A stretch of 64,000 bases of DNA from Curvularia sp. ZM96 (Eukaryota > Ascomycota > Dothideomycetes > Pleosporales > Pleosporaceae). Numbering within the stretch: the first letter of the stretch is position 1; each line of letters opens with the position of its first letter. Where the stretch lies: NCBI GenBank assembly GCA_022457065.1, contig JAJGBQ010000004.1:2604001-2668000 (forward strand), given 5' to 3'. The translations under genes were made by a program, and so were the position numbers. The notes under the pieces were generated by a model that had not been told where the DNA came from, ran no database searches, and worked only from the letters and a program-made list of their open reading frames with translations. This document shows positions 1-10,204 of this stretch, piece by piece.

Positions 1-1
1 G

Positions 2-1147
2 ATCATGGACGAGATAGTGGAACACATCAAAGCGCGGCCAGATACGTGCAGGAGAGGGTTTCACTTCTACACGCTTAACCTGGAGAAGGCTGTTTCACAT
101 ATACTGGAAGATACACACCTCATTCCTAGCACGTTGTTCGAAGATGACGACGAGGTTATTGTTGAAACAACACCAGCTATCAACTTGGAGCCGCCACCCA
201 ACGGCGTCATGCCGCAGCGACGCCGATCATCCGCCGTCAATTCTGGTCCACGTAACAGAGTGATTGTGTCACACGTTTCCGCTGCTCGGTCGAGTAATCC
301 CTCGTATGAAGCAACAGAAGAGGAAGCTGGAGTTCCACGAGGGCCAATCAACACTCGCGCAAACACTCTAGCGATTTCAGAAGGCGAAGGATCTCTAGGT
401 CGCGAAGCAACTTGGGACGATTTCCCTAACGGTCGATGGGGTGATGCGCGTTCACCGGCTTTTGGTGAGATTGATGGATATGGACCAACGCTCCACGTCT
501 CTACACCGCAAGCGCTTAAGCTCTGGGGTCACCCTGTTGAAAAGAACGACATCTCAACCCTATTCCGCCGACACATCGAAGGAGATCTTGAAGCCATACC
601 ATGGAGCGAACAAGGTCTTTCACCAGAAACTCTGACCATCAGCAAACAGCTGCTTGCTCTGAATGCCAAAGGCTGGTGGACAGTAGCTTCTCAACCCGCT
701 GTCAACGGTGTCAGATCCACCGATCCCGTTTTCGGCTGGGGCCCCAAAAACGGCTACGTTTTCCAAAAACCCTTTGTAGAATTCTTCATCCCTGCCTCCG
801 AATTCGCCGCCCTCAAACCCAAACTCGATGCTCACGATCAGGTCACCTATTTCGCCGGCAACGCCGCCGGAGACTTTGAAGCAAGCCAAGAGGACGGTGT
901 CAATCCCGTCACATGGGGTACATTCGCCGGCAAGGAAATCGTTACACCGACTATCATCGAATCTGTCAGTTTCAGGAGTTGGCTCGACGAGGCATTTAGC
1001 ATTTGGCAGGAGTGGCAGAGAATTTATCCGCCGAGAAGTGCGACGAGTACATTGCTTGGAGAGCTGAGGCGTGACTACTGGCTTGTTAATGTTATTTGGG
1101 GCGATTTTGTTAATGGTGAAGGTCTTTGGGACTTTTTGCTTGAGTAA
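2..1147 (+). CDS. Methylenetetrahydrofolate reductase, C-terminal part (gene runs off the left edge)
   Basis: The gene encodes the enzyme that reduces 5,10-methylene-THF to 5-methyl-THF for methionine synthesis in the cytosol. The first visible residues (GFHFYTLNLEKAV) match the last strand of the catalytic TIM barrel. They are followed by a Ser/Arg-rich linker (about residues 60-140) and then the eukaryotic C-terminal regulatory domain, with GWWTVASQPAVNG, DPVFGWGPKNGYVFQK and the end motif WGDFVNGEGLWDFLLE. The frame is open to the window edge and the barrel is missing, so the ATG at position 5 is internal and the real start lies upstream. I cannot separate MET12 from MET13 types from this fragment. 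Family assignment is secure. Confidence 0.9.
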   Translation: MMDEIVEHIKARPDTCRRGFHFYTLNLEKAVSHILEDTHLIPSTLFEDDDEVIVETTPAINLEPPPNGVMPQRRRSSAVNSGPRNRVIVSHVSAARSSNPSYEATEEEAGVPRGPINTRANTLAISEGEGSLGREATWDDFPNGRWGDARSPAFGEIDGYGPTLHVSTPQALKLWGHPVEKNDISTLFRRHIEGDLEAIPWSEQGLSPETLTISKQLLALNAKGWWTVASQPAVNGVRSTDPVFGWGPKNGYVFQKPFVEFFIPASEFAALKPKLDAHDQVTYFAGNAAGDFEASQEDGVNPVTWGTFAGKEIVTPTIIESVSFRSWLDEAFSIWQEWQRIYPPRSATSTLLGELRRDYWLVNVIWGDFVNGEGLWDFLLE

Positions 1148-1700
1148 AAGTTGAGATTGTATTTGGTTGGTGTATGGTTATTTCGAGTTCGACGAGGAAC
1201 CATGAATTGAAAATGAAATACTAGTGTGATCAGATTCCTTTCTTCCCATAGGGTTGACTACATATGTGATCCTAGCCACTAAGCAATCACATATAGATTG
1301 ATATTAACCCGGGTAGCGCATAATGAATGAAAGAACGGAAGTCGGCATAAATCTTTGTGATAGAGCCCTAAAACATCAGGTGTTCCGTACACTTGTTTTG
1401 AAATTGAAAAAATGGCCATGGGAAGCGATCATGACTGATCCATCTCTATTAATTTTGAACAATGGTAGCAACCCATTCCATAACCAAGGTTCCATATCAA
1501 AACGGTTGTGTGAGTGATATTAGTATAATGTTTGAGAGTTTTTAGAGGTTCGTAAGGTAAAAGGTGTCAACGGCGTGATGATTCTTTCTGGAAAAGTTCT
1601 CACTGCCAGGACCTGCTTAGCCGTACTACGAGGCTTCAGTTGCATTTGATGCACTACCCAAGCCATTCTTTGGGAGCTAAAAAGAAGAGAAATTCGCCGG
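1148..1700. other. Intergenic, convergent 3' ends
   Basis: This interval lies between the stop codons of the reductase and the first kinase gene. Only short frames are present, and I see no supported gene or repeat. Confidence 0.5.
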
Positions 1701-4088
1701 CTACGGTGCTGATCCAAACGTGTTATGCCGCGTCAGATTCCCTTCTTGATCGTTGTTAGGCTTGATGTCGCCTAGTCGGCGCAAGACGTTTCCACAACTC
1801 TTTCTTCTGGTAGTCATATCGTCGGGTCCATTAGAAGATTGCGAATCAAAGAGCCTCCTGATACCCGAGGAAATTATCTCTTGGCTAGATGCTTCTTGTT
1901 GATGGACCACCAACATGTCCTCTTGGATTATGTTGAGAAGCGTCTTAAAGTCTTTGGTACACCTTGAATGATTTCGTAGCTTTTCAATTTCCTGTTCCTT
2001 GTTAGTAATGCGAAGAGAACAAAATTTGGTCAGCGTGCCGTATAGCGCTCCTTGTTATGGTGCTGCCAGAAATGTTCAAATCACAGTATTGGAAAAGAAT
2101 TGATAGGAACTTACATCTACAACAGCGAACTTAACCTCGGCCTTCATGCACTCTCCTTCCTGAATAAGACTGTAGAAGGTGTCAGTTGGCATGTTGACCC
2201 GATTGGGGTCGTCAGCCAAACGCCGCTGCCCAAAATCTTGGAGCCGTGAGTTGCCGCCACAAAACCAAGTGATGAACTGAAGGTAGACGCAACCGAGGGC
2301 CCAAACGTCGCATGCAGTAGTTAGTCTGCCATGCAGATCAATCTCAGGTGAACGATAAGTCGCAGAATTGGGAATGCGGCCAGTTTTACGTGTGTCCCAT
2401 AGATTGACTGTGTTGAAACGAGCCGCACCGAAATCGGTAATCTTGAGAATACCGTGGCCTCCTGGAGACGTAGGACATGGGAACCACAAGATGTTCTCCG
2501 GTTTCAGGTCTCCATGACGCCCAAATAAGTTGCGATGTGGATGATCGGTGCCCGAAATCTCGAGATGAATAGTTTGTTGTTCTCTATTACTGTCCACATG
2601 TTTGGAGACATGGTCGATTTCGATTAAGGTTGTCCCTGACATCGTCTCGTATCTATGTATGGTATTGAGAGCTTCTGCAAGACCATGGCATTGTTCAATG
2701 ATCCACGTTTCCATTTTATCGCTGTCAGGCGCATCGCTCTGTCGTTTCCAAAATGTAAACAGATCAGCATCTGCCCAAGGAAATATGAAGTGAAACACTT
2801 CTTTATGTTCGAAAGTAGCTAAGAGAGTAATCAAATGTTTGTGGGCGTGTTGAGAGTTTGAGAGCCTGCCGAGGATGGCGGCTTCTTGCTTGAATGCCTT
2901 TTGGTCACATTCTCTTAGTACCTTGACGGCGAAGACGTTTCCCTAGCGAAATAAATGTCAGTATTACCCGACATCAGTGGATGAAAATAACAAAACTCAC
3001 TTTGCCGAATTCATGATGAGTTGGATATATCTCAGTCTTGAGAACCTTGCTGTATCCTCCTTGTGCTGTAGCAATGCCATGAGAGATGAATGGTATAATT
3101 GTCTCGGGCAGAAATCTACGGTGCCAGATGCGGTCTCCACTAGACCCTGGGAAAACGGGCGCAAGAACTTTCCACTGGTTGTCAAGAAAATCATGAATGT
3201 ATTCTTGTCTCTTGAATTTGATAGCAGGAGCTGTGCAATCGTGTCCGCTTCTCAGCTTAGGGGAAGTTGCGTCCTTCGAGTTTTCGCATGCGACGAGCGG
3301 AAGGTCTTCATCGCACACACCATGCTTGACAAATTTTCGAATCTTGGATGGCAGTTTGATGAGATACAAGATGGTAAGGATCTTCTGATATTTGGTTCCG
3401 TCTTCGACAGTGACTGGCTTTGCATGTATCCTCCTAAGGTTCGAATAGTTGGATTTCTTGAGCTCTGCACAAACTGTCTCAGCTGTGACGATTTCCCTAC
3501 GTTTGTTGTCTGGTATGAATCTTTGCTGAACATGGTTTTTTACAGTAACTTCTGAAAGCCTCCTTCGTAGCTGAGCACTTGACTTGTCGCTAGGAAGATG
3601 TGTTTTCGCCCATCGCCCTACAAATTTCATAGGGCTGACGGCGTTGTCTTGAGCTCCGGAAGATGTTTGTATCTGAAGCTCACAATGCTCTTCAGAGTAA
3701 CTTCCGTCATGACTTTCATATTCCCTAATTGTGCCATTCCCGATGGTGGAATTTACTGAATATCTATTGGGCACATATACGCTGCTAAGTGAACCACTAG
3801 AAAGACGGTCGTCTCTACGGTTGAGTAGATATTGCCTTTTTGGCCATGTTGTTCGCTTCGAGCCTGTTTCATATTGTCAGTTTGTTGACGCTTACGTTGT
3901 CGCAATGTATGTGCACCTTGCTGGTCACCTGGGTTGGACGTAGTGTTTCGTTCAACGGTGGAAATGCCACCCACTGCTTGAACCTTCTCTAGGCTAGTTT
4001 CATCCTGTGGATGGGCTTGGTGACCTTTGGGTGATGAAAAATCTGTTTTGGGGAAGTCCTTCGCCGATATGGTGGATCCAATGTCCAT
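1701..4088 (-). CDS. Protein kinase (Ser/Thr-like), four exons, 717 residues
   Basis: My model has exons 4088-3917, 3863-3001, 2942-2115 and 1991-1701, and all phases agree. The first donor could instead be 12 nt upstream, at 3929. Residues 1-290 form an N-terminal region without a recognised domain. A kinase domain follows: glycine-rich loop (AQGGYSKV), ATP-binding lysine in NVFAVKVL (about K352), catalytic HGDLKPEN (about D490, Gly in place of Arg in HRD), DFGAAR (about D515), SPEI and DVWALGCVY. The last exon aligns with the tail of the second kinase (EVKFAVVD... LLNIIQEDMLVV beside KVHHVVTS... LLEIVRTGLLVV), which supports the 123-nt intron and shows the two genes are paralogues. The start is the first in-frame ATG. 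Substrate is unknown. The neighbourhood suggests a HET-linked signalling kinase, by inference only. Confidence 0.8.
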
Positions 4089-4777
4089 GATGTGGGTCGT
4101 ATTACATTAGCTCGGTCGGGGGGAGAAACCCAACTATGCCTCAGGCAAGATTGTAGTCCAGGAATCAATGAAGAGCAGGCATGCTGAAAATCACAGCCTT
4201 AATGTTCTCCAGAACCACTGATGCTGAACTAGGGTGTGGGGTCCGAAACACGCAGCTGTGACATCCTTGTAACGGTCACAAGGTAGACCGCAAGGCTGAC
4301 ACTTACGTGCCACTGATAAAAGCTTCCAAAGCTCTACAAGATATTGACTGGATCTGTTCCTGATATACAGGCTGCATTAAGAACAAGCGACACGAGCTTG
4401 ACTCCCTTGAAGCTGTAGAAAATTCACAGCAGACACGGAGAATGGCATATCTACCTGCTGTAGCCTGCTGTAGCATCATGTAGGAAATAGGGCCATAGAT
4501 GACCTCCGCCACTTCGTATCGCGTGCCGCATAGGGATCATCGGTTCGGAAAAGACAGGCCTATCACTGTTCCCGGTCAGTCCAGGTTTTCAGCTCCAACT
4601 CTGTGGGTGTCCGGAGCATGAACATGATTGGCGCTTCGATATGGGCTTTAGCTGATGGGGAAGTGACCCAAATTCGTGCTCAGCCCACAGGGCAACCACG
4701 GGGTTCAGGATCATAGCGATTTAATTGCAGTGGAGTTCCCCGAGATCCACCTGAATATCCCTCTCAACTGAACGACG
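4089..4777. other. Divergent intergenic region
   Basis: This is the shared upstream region of the minus-strand kinase and the plus-strand small gene. I see no gene, RNA or repeat that I can support. Confidence 0.45.
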
Positions 4778-5185
4778 ATGGGCAAGCTAACGAAAATGCT
4801 CTGGAAGCCCTTTGCGAATACCTCCGGACAACAAGAAAAGTATCCAGAACAGATATCGGTGCCACCCTCTCCAGAGCCTGGCATACAAATTGTTCGCGTT
4901 AATGATATCGATCCAGAGAAGTTGATGGAGAAGCTAAAGCTGAAGTTTGCTTCTGATTCTGGCCCTAAGTTCAAGATACATGTGAGCGTTTACCTGTAAC
5001 GCAGCTTGTTTGCGCTTCGCTGATCCAGACCGCAGATGATGCACAACAACTACATCATCCAGGCCTCTGAGCCACTTATGCCGGTAGGAAATTCGTATTG
5101 ACATCTGTGTTCAAAACTATGACCACTAATTACTCTTTTGCAGACGGATCTTGATGAGTGCCGGCAATGCAAAACACGGGGGTGA
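4778..5185 (+). CDS. Small three-exon protein, 97 residues, unknown function
   Basis: Exons are 4778-4981, 5036-5083 and 5144-5185. The introns of 54 and 60 nt have donors GTGAGC and GTAGGA, both end in CAG, and both are phase 0. The second has an ACTAAT branch-like site. The protein has a basic start (MGKLTKMLWKPF), a Pro/Glu-rich stretch, an amphipathic segment (DPEKLMEKLKLKF), then FKIHMMHNNYIIQASEP, and it ends with a CxxC (ECRQCKTRG). There is no signal peptide or membrane segment. I do not recognise the family with confidence. The middle exon of 48 nt keeps the frame, and three exons agreeing in phase make coding likely. It lies between two paralogous kinase genes, so a role alongside them is possible but not shown. 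Confidence 0.55.
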
Positions 5186-6064
5186 TGGTCGGCCACTCAC
5201 CCATATTGGTAAGGCCAAGGCTACCCGTGCGGTATGATGGCGCGGCCATAGTCGACAGTCGGTTCGGCTCGAGTACTTCATTTGTGGTTGCGACTGCAGC
5301 CGATCGCTCCCTTGAAGCGATGGGAAGATTGCAGTAGTGGATACGCCTATCAGGGCAGAAGACTTCCAATTATGGTGGGGGGCCGTGCTCAGATAGTGTA
5401 AGAGAAAACATCATCACGCAGCAGTCCTTCGCCAGCAGTATACAGTTGCAAAGCTCTTTTGTCAGTCTCTTGACTGTGTGAAACGAAAAGCTGTGCAGTC
5501 CCCGGTGTCATTCGAAGTAACGTTCACTGCACATACATATCATTGTCTATTGTCGGCCACTCCCCAGTTATGCGACAAAGCTCGAGCAGGCATGCGATTC
5601 CCCCTGCGTCTGCGTACTGGCCCCCACATTCGCCACCCCCAGCATCAGTCTTTGCCTGATTCAGTCCCCTGTTGGCAGCTCGGCACGCCGCCAGAGGTGC
5701 TTCAGTGCGAGCTGACGCTCATTCGGACCCGGGCTGTTGTTGCTGCGTATCAACCCATTCATTGATTGGATCTTGACAATGAACAATCCATGCATTGTTG
5801 TCCACTGTGAGATTCTGGCGAATCCAGCCTTATGTCCATTCCCTGTGTTTCGCGGGGTCTCACCACCCACGACAGCTCAGTGGCACTCAAGCTGCGCTTG
5901 GCATTCGTATAAATCAGATGAAATTAGCATTCTAAATAATCCTGCTACAACTCGGCATTATCAATATTTGACGAACGATACTGTTTCTGTACTCATTTGT
6001 GCTTCTTCCTCAAGTCGATTTCTTCACTCCGTCGATCTCTTTGACTTGTTGATCATACACCGCC
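5186..6064. other. Upstream region of second kinase gene
   Basis: I see no supported gene here. Short open frames occur on both strands, but they lack plausible starts or splice partners. Confidence 0.4.
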
Positions 6065-8054
6065 ATGGCTGATGACTCTGTAGTCTGTAAAAACGCTACT
6101 GATGATTCGTCCTCAGAGGAAGAAGACGAAAATGATTCCCAATCACGACTCAGACTATTCATCCAAGAAAACTCTCTGAAGAGCGCCTTCGATAAAACGC
6201 CCCATAAATTTGTCCCTGAAGGCGTTATCGAAGATATGATGACAGAAGATATAATCAAAGGGTCTTTAGAAATAAAGCAACCCTCAAGAAGGGCAGATGA
6301 GATTGTAGAATTCATCATGTCGCGCGCTAAGAGGACCTTTGCTATTGTGGTATGGATCAAGCCAAAAGATGTCATGGCAGTTATGAGATCCCTGAAGAAA
6401 AAGGAAGTTGATGACAATGAACTCCCTATCAAGAACAAGGAGAGATTAGGATCGAAAGGTTGGGCGTCAGACTTCTACGAAGAGCAGTGGCGCTTCGTTG
6501 CTCCTATCTTTTCAACCGAGGCTCCGAATCACGATTTAGAGGAATCACAAGTCTTGCCTTTCGTATCCAAAAATACAGACTCAGGGAGAGGGTCCTTTGG
6601 TGTGGTTTCACAGTATGTGGTTCACAGAAGGCATTTACGTCCGGTACGTGGTTACGCTTGAATCAAATTGCTGCGGAGGCGATGCTAATATCGTATAGAT
6701 GCGTTCGGGAGATACATCATTCGCCGTCAAAGAGATCCAGGCTACAGAAGACGCGCAAGAAGTGGCAGCACACTGGGAAAACGAGGCCAGAGCTCTCAGA
6801 ACAATGAATCAACTGAACCAGGAGCACATTGTCCGGTTTATCACAGCTTTCAGGCGTCGACGAGAGCACTGTGGAGAGGAACACTATCTGATGTTCGAAT
6901 GGGCAGATGGCGGAAATCTCTGTGACCTCTGGAAAAGGATGCCAACTCCTGTTCTGACAGCACAGCTAGTCAAAGCTGTCGTCAAAGAGATCCTGGGACT
7001 TGCCAAAGCACTAGAAGCTGCTCACAATTTGAACGCAACTGGATCTTCATATCGACATGGCGATATAAAGCCAGAAAACATCCTGATTTTCAGTAACGGG
7101 GGAGCAATAGGCACGTTCAAATTCGGTGACTGGGGTGAGGCTCGGGGACATGCTGAGGCTACGGAGATGCGCCCCAGTAAAACAGCGGCGAAGTATGGTA
7201 CCCGACGCTACGAAGCCCCCGAAGTAGTGACAGGTGTTGCATCCACGACGTTGGGTAATATAACCAAGCGGCGCTCACGTCTATACGACATATGGGCTAT
7301 GGGCTGCATTACCCTAGAACTTCTCATCTGGCTCCTGTATGGAGAGAGTGAAGTGACAAAGTTTCACAACAAACTGGGGAATGACAGCTTTTACGAGACC
7401 GCCACCAACAGTGGAAGGAATGAAGCTAAAGTACACCATGTCGTAACATCTTGTATGAAACGAATGGCAGACGACCCTAGGTGCGGAATTGGCACTACGG
7501 CTATCGGTAATCTCTTGGAGATTGTGCGAACAGGTTTGCTGGTCGTGAGACTTCCACAAAGGCTCGGGAATACGATGCCTAGTCTACCTCAAAGAAATCG
7601 TACCGATTCTGCATTACTCATACCGGGTATGGAAGGCACTAATGCCATTCCTGGAGGGCTGATTGGCGAAGGAGATGCCATGGCAGATGCAAAGAGGCCG
7701 GCCGCAGACGTACCTTCCATCAGCTTGAGTCCAGCGGAATCCGAGCTCTCCGAGGCCCCTTTACAACTCCAAACTGAGCCCAAAGGAAACTCTCGATTTC
7801 TATCGAATGATTTCCTTCGACGACTGGAGGAGATAAATGCAGAGGACGAAGACGAGAGCTATTGGTGTTCGCAAGAATCAGACCTTTCAATGTCGAAGAG
7901 CTCCTCTCTGTTATACCGTGCCCCACCACTTCGTGCGCGCAACCACTTCATGCGCGCGCGGCCTCACCAAAACCACCTCAAAAATGAGGCTGTAGAGCCA
8001 CACGCAAAGGATATTATCGCGATATATTTTAGTGGTGAGATTAATAGGCCTTAA
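6065..8054 (+). CDS. Protein kinase (Ser/Thr-like), C-terminus overwritten by a transposon
   Basis: Exons are 6065-6643 and 6699-8054, with an intron GTACGT to TAG in phase 0; as it reads now the product has 644 residues. An acidic Ser-rich start precedes a region shared with the other kinase (SDFYEEQWRFVAPIF, compared with HDFLDNQWKVLAPVF there). The kinase domain follows: glycine loop GRGSFGVV, lysine in FAVKEIQ (about K204), HGDIKPEN (about D315), and GDWGEA where DFG is usual (about 337-339), then TRRYEAPEVV and DIWAMGCIT. From 7916 the frame runs into the terminal repeat of a Fot1/pogo-like element, so the last 45 residues are transposon sequence. The original exon continues beyond the element at 10031. 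HGD and DWG are unusual, but the catalytic aspartates are present, so activity is uncertain rather than excluded. Confidence 0.8.
7916..7963 (+). repeat. Left terminal inverted repeat
   Basis: This 48-bp repeat begins CCGTGCCCCACCACTTCGTG and matches the reverse complement of 9981-10028 except for one base (CATG in place of CGTG, a CpG-transition pattern). It contains two tandem copies of the 16-mer ACCACTTCGTGCGCGC, one base apart. Confidence 0.9.
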
Positions 8055-8067
8055 TATATATATATAG

Positions 8068-9939
8068 CTATAGAAATCGAGATGGAGTTCTAATCGCGCG
8101 GCCGCGACGCGAGGTTGGAGGTGGTGAGCCTGCAGCACCTCCCTGAGGCTCCTCACTGTCTTGAGGCCTCGCGATAGGCCTCTTTTTTTGAACAGCCTTT
8201 GTAGGAGCCTTGAAGCTCCTCCTCCTACCCCTTTGGGAAGTTTTGATAGCTTTTTGAAGTTGTTTTGCAGCCTTGCGAGCCGCGATCCTTGAGGCCTTTT
8301 CAACAGCCTTCTCCTCCCTCTCCTTCTGCCTCATTAGGCTCACTGCAAGCCTCGCCTGACGCCTCTGCTCCTTCTCCCTCGCCCTCGACTGCTTTGTCTC
8401 CTCGCGTTGCCTCAGCGTATCAGCTTTTTGGAGCTGTAGCTGCTCCTGCTCCTCCTCCTGGAGTCGCAGGCGATCGCGCGCCTCCTTCACCTTCCTTGGA
8501 GACCAGAATACAGCTCCACCGTGATAATCCTCGGCCTCCTGCAGGGGTAGAGGCTTGCCCCGTTTCCTGCGTGTCCTCTCATTAACCAGGGCCTCCCTCA
8601 GTTTCCTTACCTCCTCCTTGAGGAGACTATTTTGAACAGAACTTGAGTGAAGGACCTGGCTGAGCCTTTTGACCTGCCTATCGCCCTGATCAGCGACTAC
8701 CTGACGCAGCAGACGCTCTATCTTCCTCCAATCAGAGGCACTAAGGGCTGAGGAGTCGCTATCGCTCGTAGGATCAGAAACAGAGAAGCGCTAAAGGATT
8801 ACTTCTGGGTTAAGAGGCGAGATTCCTGTAGCCTTAAAGGCGTTTAGGATCGTTGTTTCTTTAAAGGAGGCCTGCCAGGCTTGGTAGAAGAGGGGGAAGA
8901 AGTCCCTCTTACTCATTAAGGTGAGGCCTTGACTCCTGTCCATGAAGGCAGAAACCTCGTTCGAGTACGCTGTTGAGAGAGGCTTGAACATGCTGACGTC
9001 GAGAGGCTGCAGCGTGTGGGTTAAGTGAGGAGGATAGACTGCGAGGAGGATCTTATTCTGATCACAATAATCAATAAAATCCATTGTAAGGTGAGATCCA
9101 TGGCCGTCAAGGATAAGTAATCGGTAGGAGGAGCGTGCCTTTGCCCTTGTACTGCGATCAAACACCTGCTGCAGCCACGCGAGGCCTATCTCATTGTTCG
9201 TCCAGCCAGAAGGTGATGAGGAAACTCGAATCTGATGTGTATCTGGATCAAGGGCCTGCAGCCAGGTGTCCTGTATAGACCCTGAGGCTGACTAATAGAT
9301 CAAGGCAGGCTCGAGGTAAGATCCATTAGCGCAGATACAGGCCAGCAGCGTTATCCACTCGCGGGAGCCATCCTGTATAGTACTCCTCCTTTTTCCATCC
9401 TCGTACGAGGCTCTACTAAAGATCCTCCTTGAGCGACTCACTACACCAAGCATGAAGCCCTTCTCATCTATATTGTAGATATGACGCGCCTCGACGTGAT
9501 ATTGATCGATTTTATCGCGTAGGAGGCTAAAGTAGAGGCTATACTTACTCCTAGAGTCAGCTTTGTGGCGACAGTTATCCATGCCTACTGCCCACTTTGA
9601 GATAAGCTGATCAGGATAGCGCTGAATAAAGCGACTAACCCAGTGTACTCTAACCTCTCTCTTGGCGATCTGCGACGCAAAATTGCGTATCATTGACTGA
9701 GTAGGTGGTAGGCCTCTCTCTGTAAGTTGATTGATATAGGCTATCAAGGCCTGCTCCTGGTGTAGGTGGAGGAGCTGTCGTTTTTGGCAGCCTGTTGTAG
9801 GAGAGGCGCAGCGACCTTGGTGTCTTCGGGTGAGCGTAGATCGAACAACACCAAATCTTTTTGCAATCTCAGTATACGTAAACGATTCTTCAGGTCCTAA
9901 GGCATCAATAGCTGCAAGCGCAGCCTCGATATTGCTCAT
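8068..9939 (-). pseudogene. Fot1/pogo-like transposase with two in-frame TAG stops
   Basis: The frame from the ATG at 9939 to the stop at 8068 spans 624 codons and is interrupted by TAG at 9294-9292 and 8793-8791. It stays in a single phase throughout, so these are point mutations, not frameshifts. Order of parts: helix-turn-helix (YTEIAKRFGVVRSTLTRR), CENP-B-type DNA-binding region (IAKREVRVHWVSRFIQRYPD), first catalytic Asp in NIDEKGFMLG, second in LILDGHGSH, third in HTLQPLDVSMF, then a charged Gln/Glu/Arg-rich coiled tail (about 8100-8490). At both stops TAG fits a mutated CAG glutamine codon. An intact relative elsewhere could still move this copy through its terminal repeats. Confidence 0.88.
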
Positions 9940-9980
9940 GGTGGTGGATATATAAGGTGTTGAGGTTGTAGTGGTTGCAG

Positions 9981-10028
9981 GGCCGCGCGCGCACGAAGTG
10001 GTTGCGCGCACGAAGTGGTGGGGCACGG
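9981..10028 (-). repeat. Right terminal inverted repeat
   Basis: This is the partner of the left repeat at 7916-7963. Both internal 16-mer copies are unmutated on this side. Confidence 0.9.
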
Positions 10029-10030
10029 TA

Positions 10031-10145
10031 CCCCGCATCTGTGCCTCCTGCTACGGACCACGGATTTATTGATCGTACCTCTAGCGAATACTCAAAGGCC
10101 TTGAAACCAGATAGCCACGGTCTTGCTGCTCCAAGTCAACAAAGA
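10031..10145 (+). other. Displaced 3' end of the second kinase's last exon
   Basis: Joining TA at 7914-7915 to C at 10031 continues the kinase frame without a stop for 38 codons, through GLAAPSQQR, to a good donor (AGA|GTAAGC at 10146). If that donor is not used, the frame ends at a TAA at 10164-10166. The present transcript can reach this part only by removing the element, for example by excision or splicing. Confidence 0.7.
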
Positions 10146-10204
10146 GTAAGCGTCATCACAGCTTAACGATCAGGTCTTAACACAACTAACATATCGTGCC
10201 CAAG

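Larger units (their letters stand above)
7916..10028. mobile_element. Fot1/pogo-like (Tc1/mariner superfamily) DNA transposon, 2113 bp
   Basis: The element is bounded by 48-bp terminal inverted repeats that differ at one position, and by a TA duplicated on both sides (7914-7915 and 10029-10030), as expected for Tc1/mariner insertion. It carries one transposase frame on the minus strand with CENP-B-type and DDE domains. It lies inside the last kinase exon, and its removal with one TA restores the exon frame. Near-identical ends point to a fairly recent insertion. The transposase has two internal stops, so this copy should not be autonomous. Confidence 0.92.

Noticed and set aside
8053..8067. 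Short TA-rich run near the left transposon end
   Set aside because: It is too short to be a meaningful microsatellite and lies within the element.
8265..8585. Plus-strand Ser/Pro-rich frame inside the transposon
   Set aside because: It is the reverse-strand shadow of the Gln/Glu/Arg-rich transposase tail.
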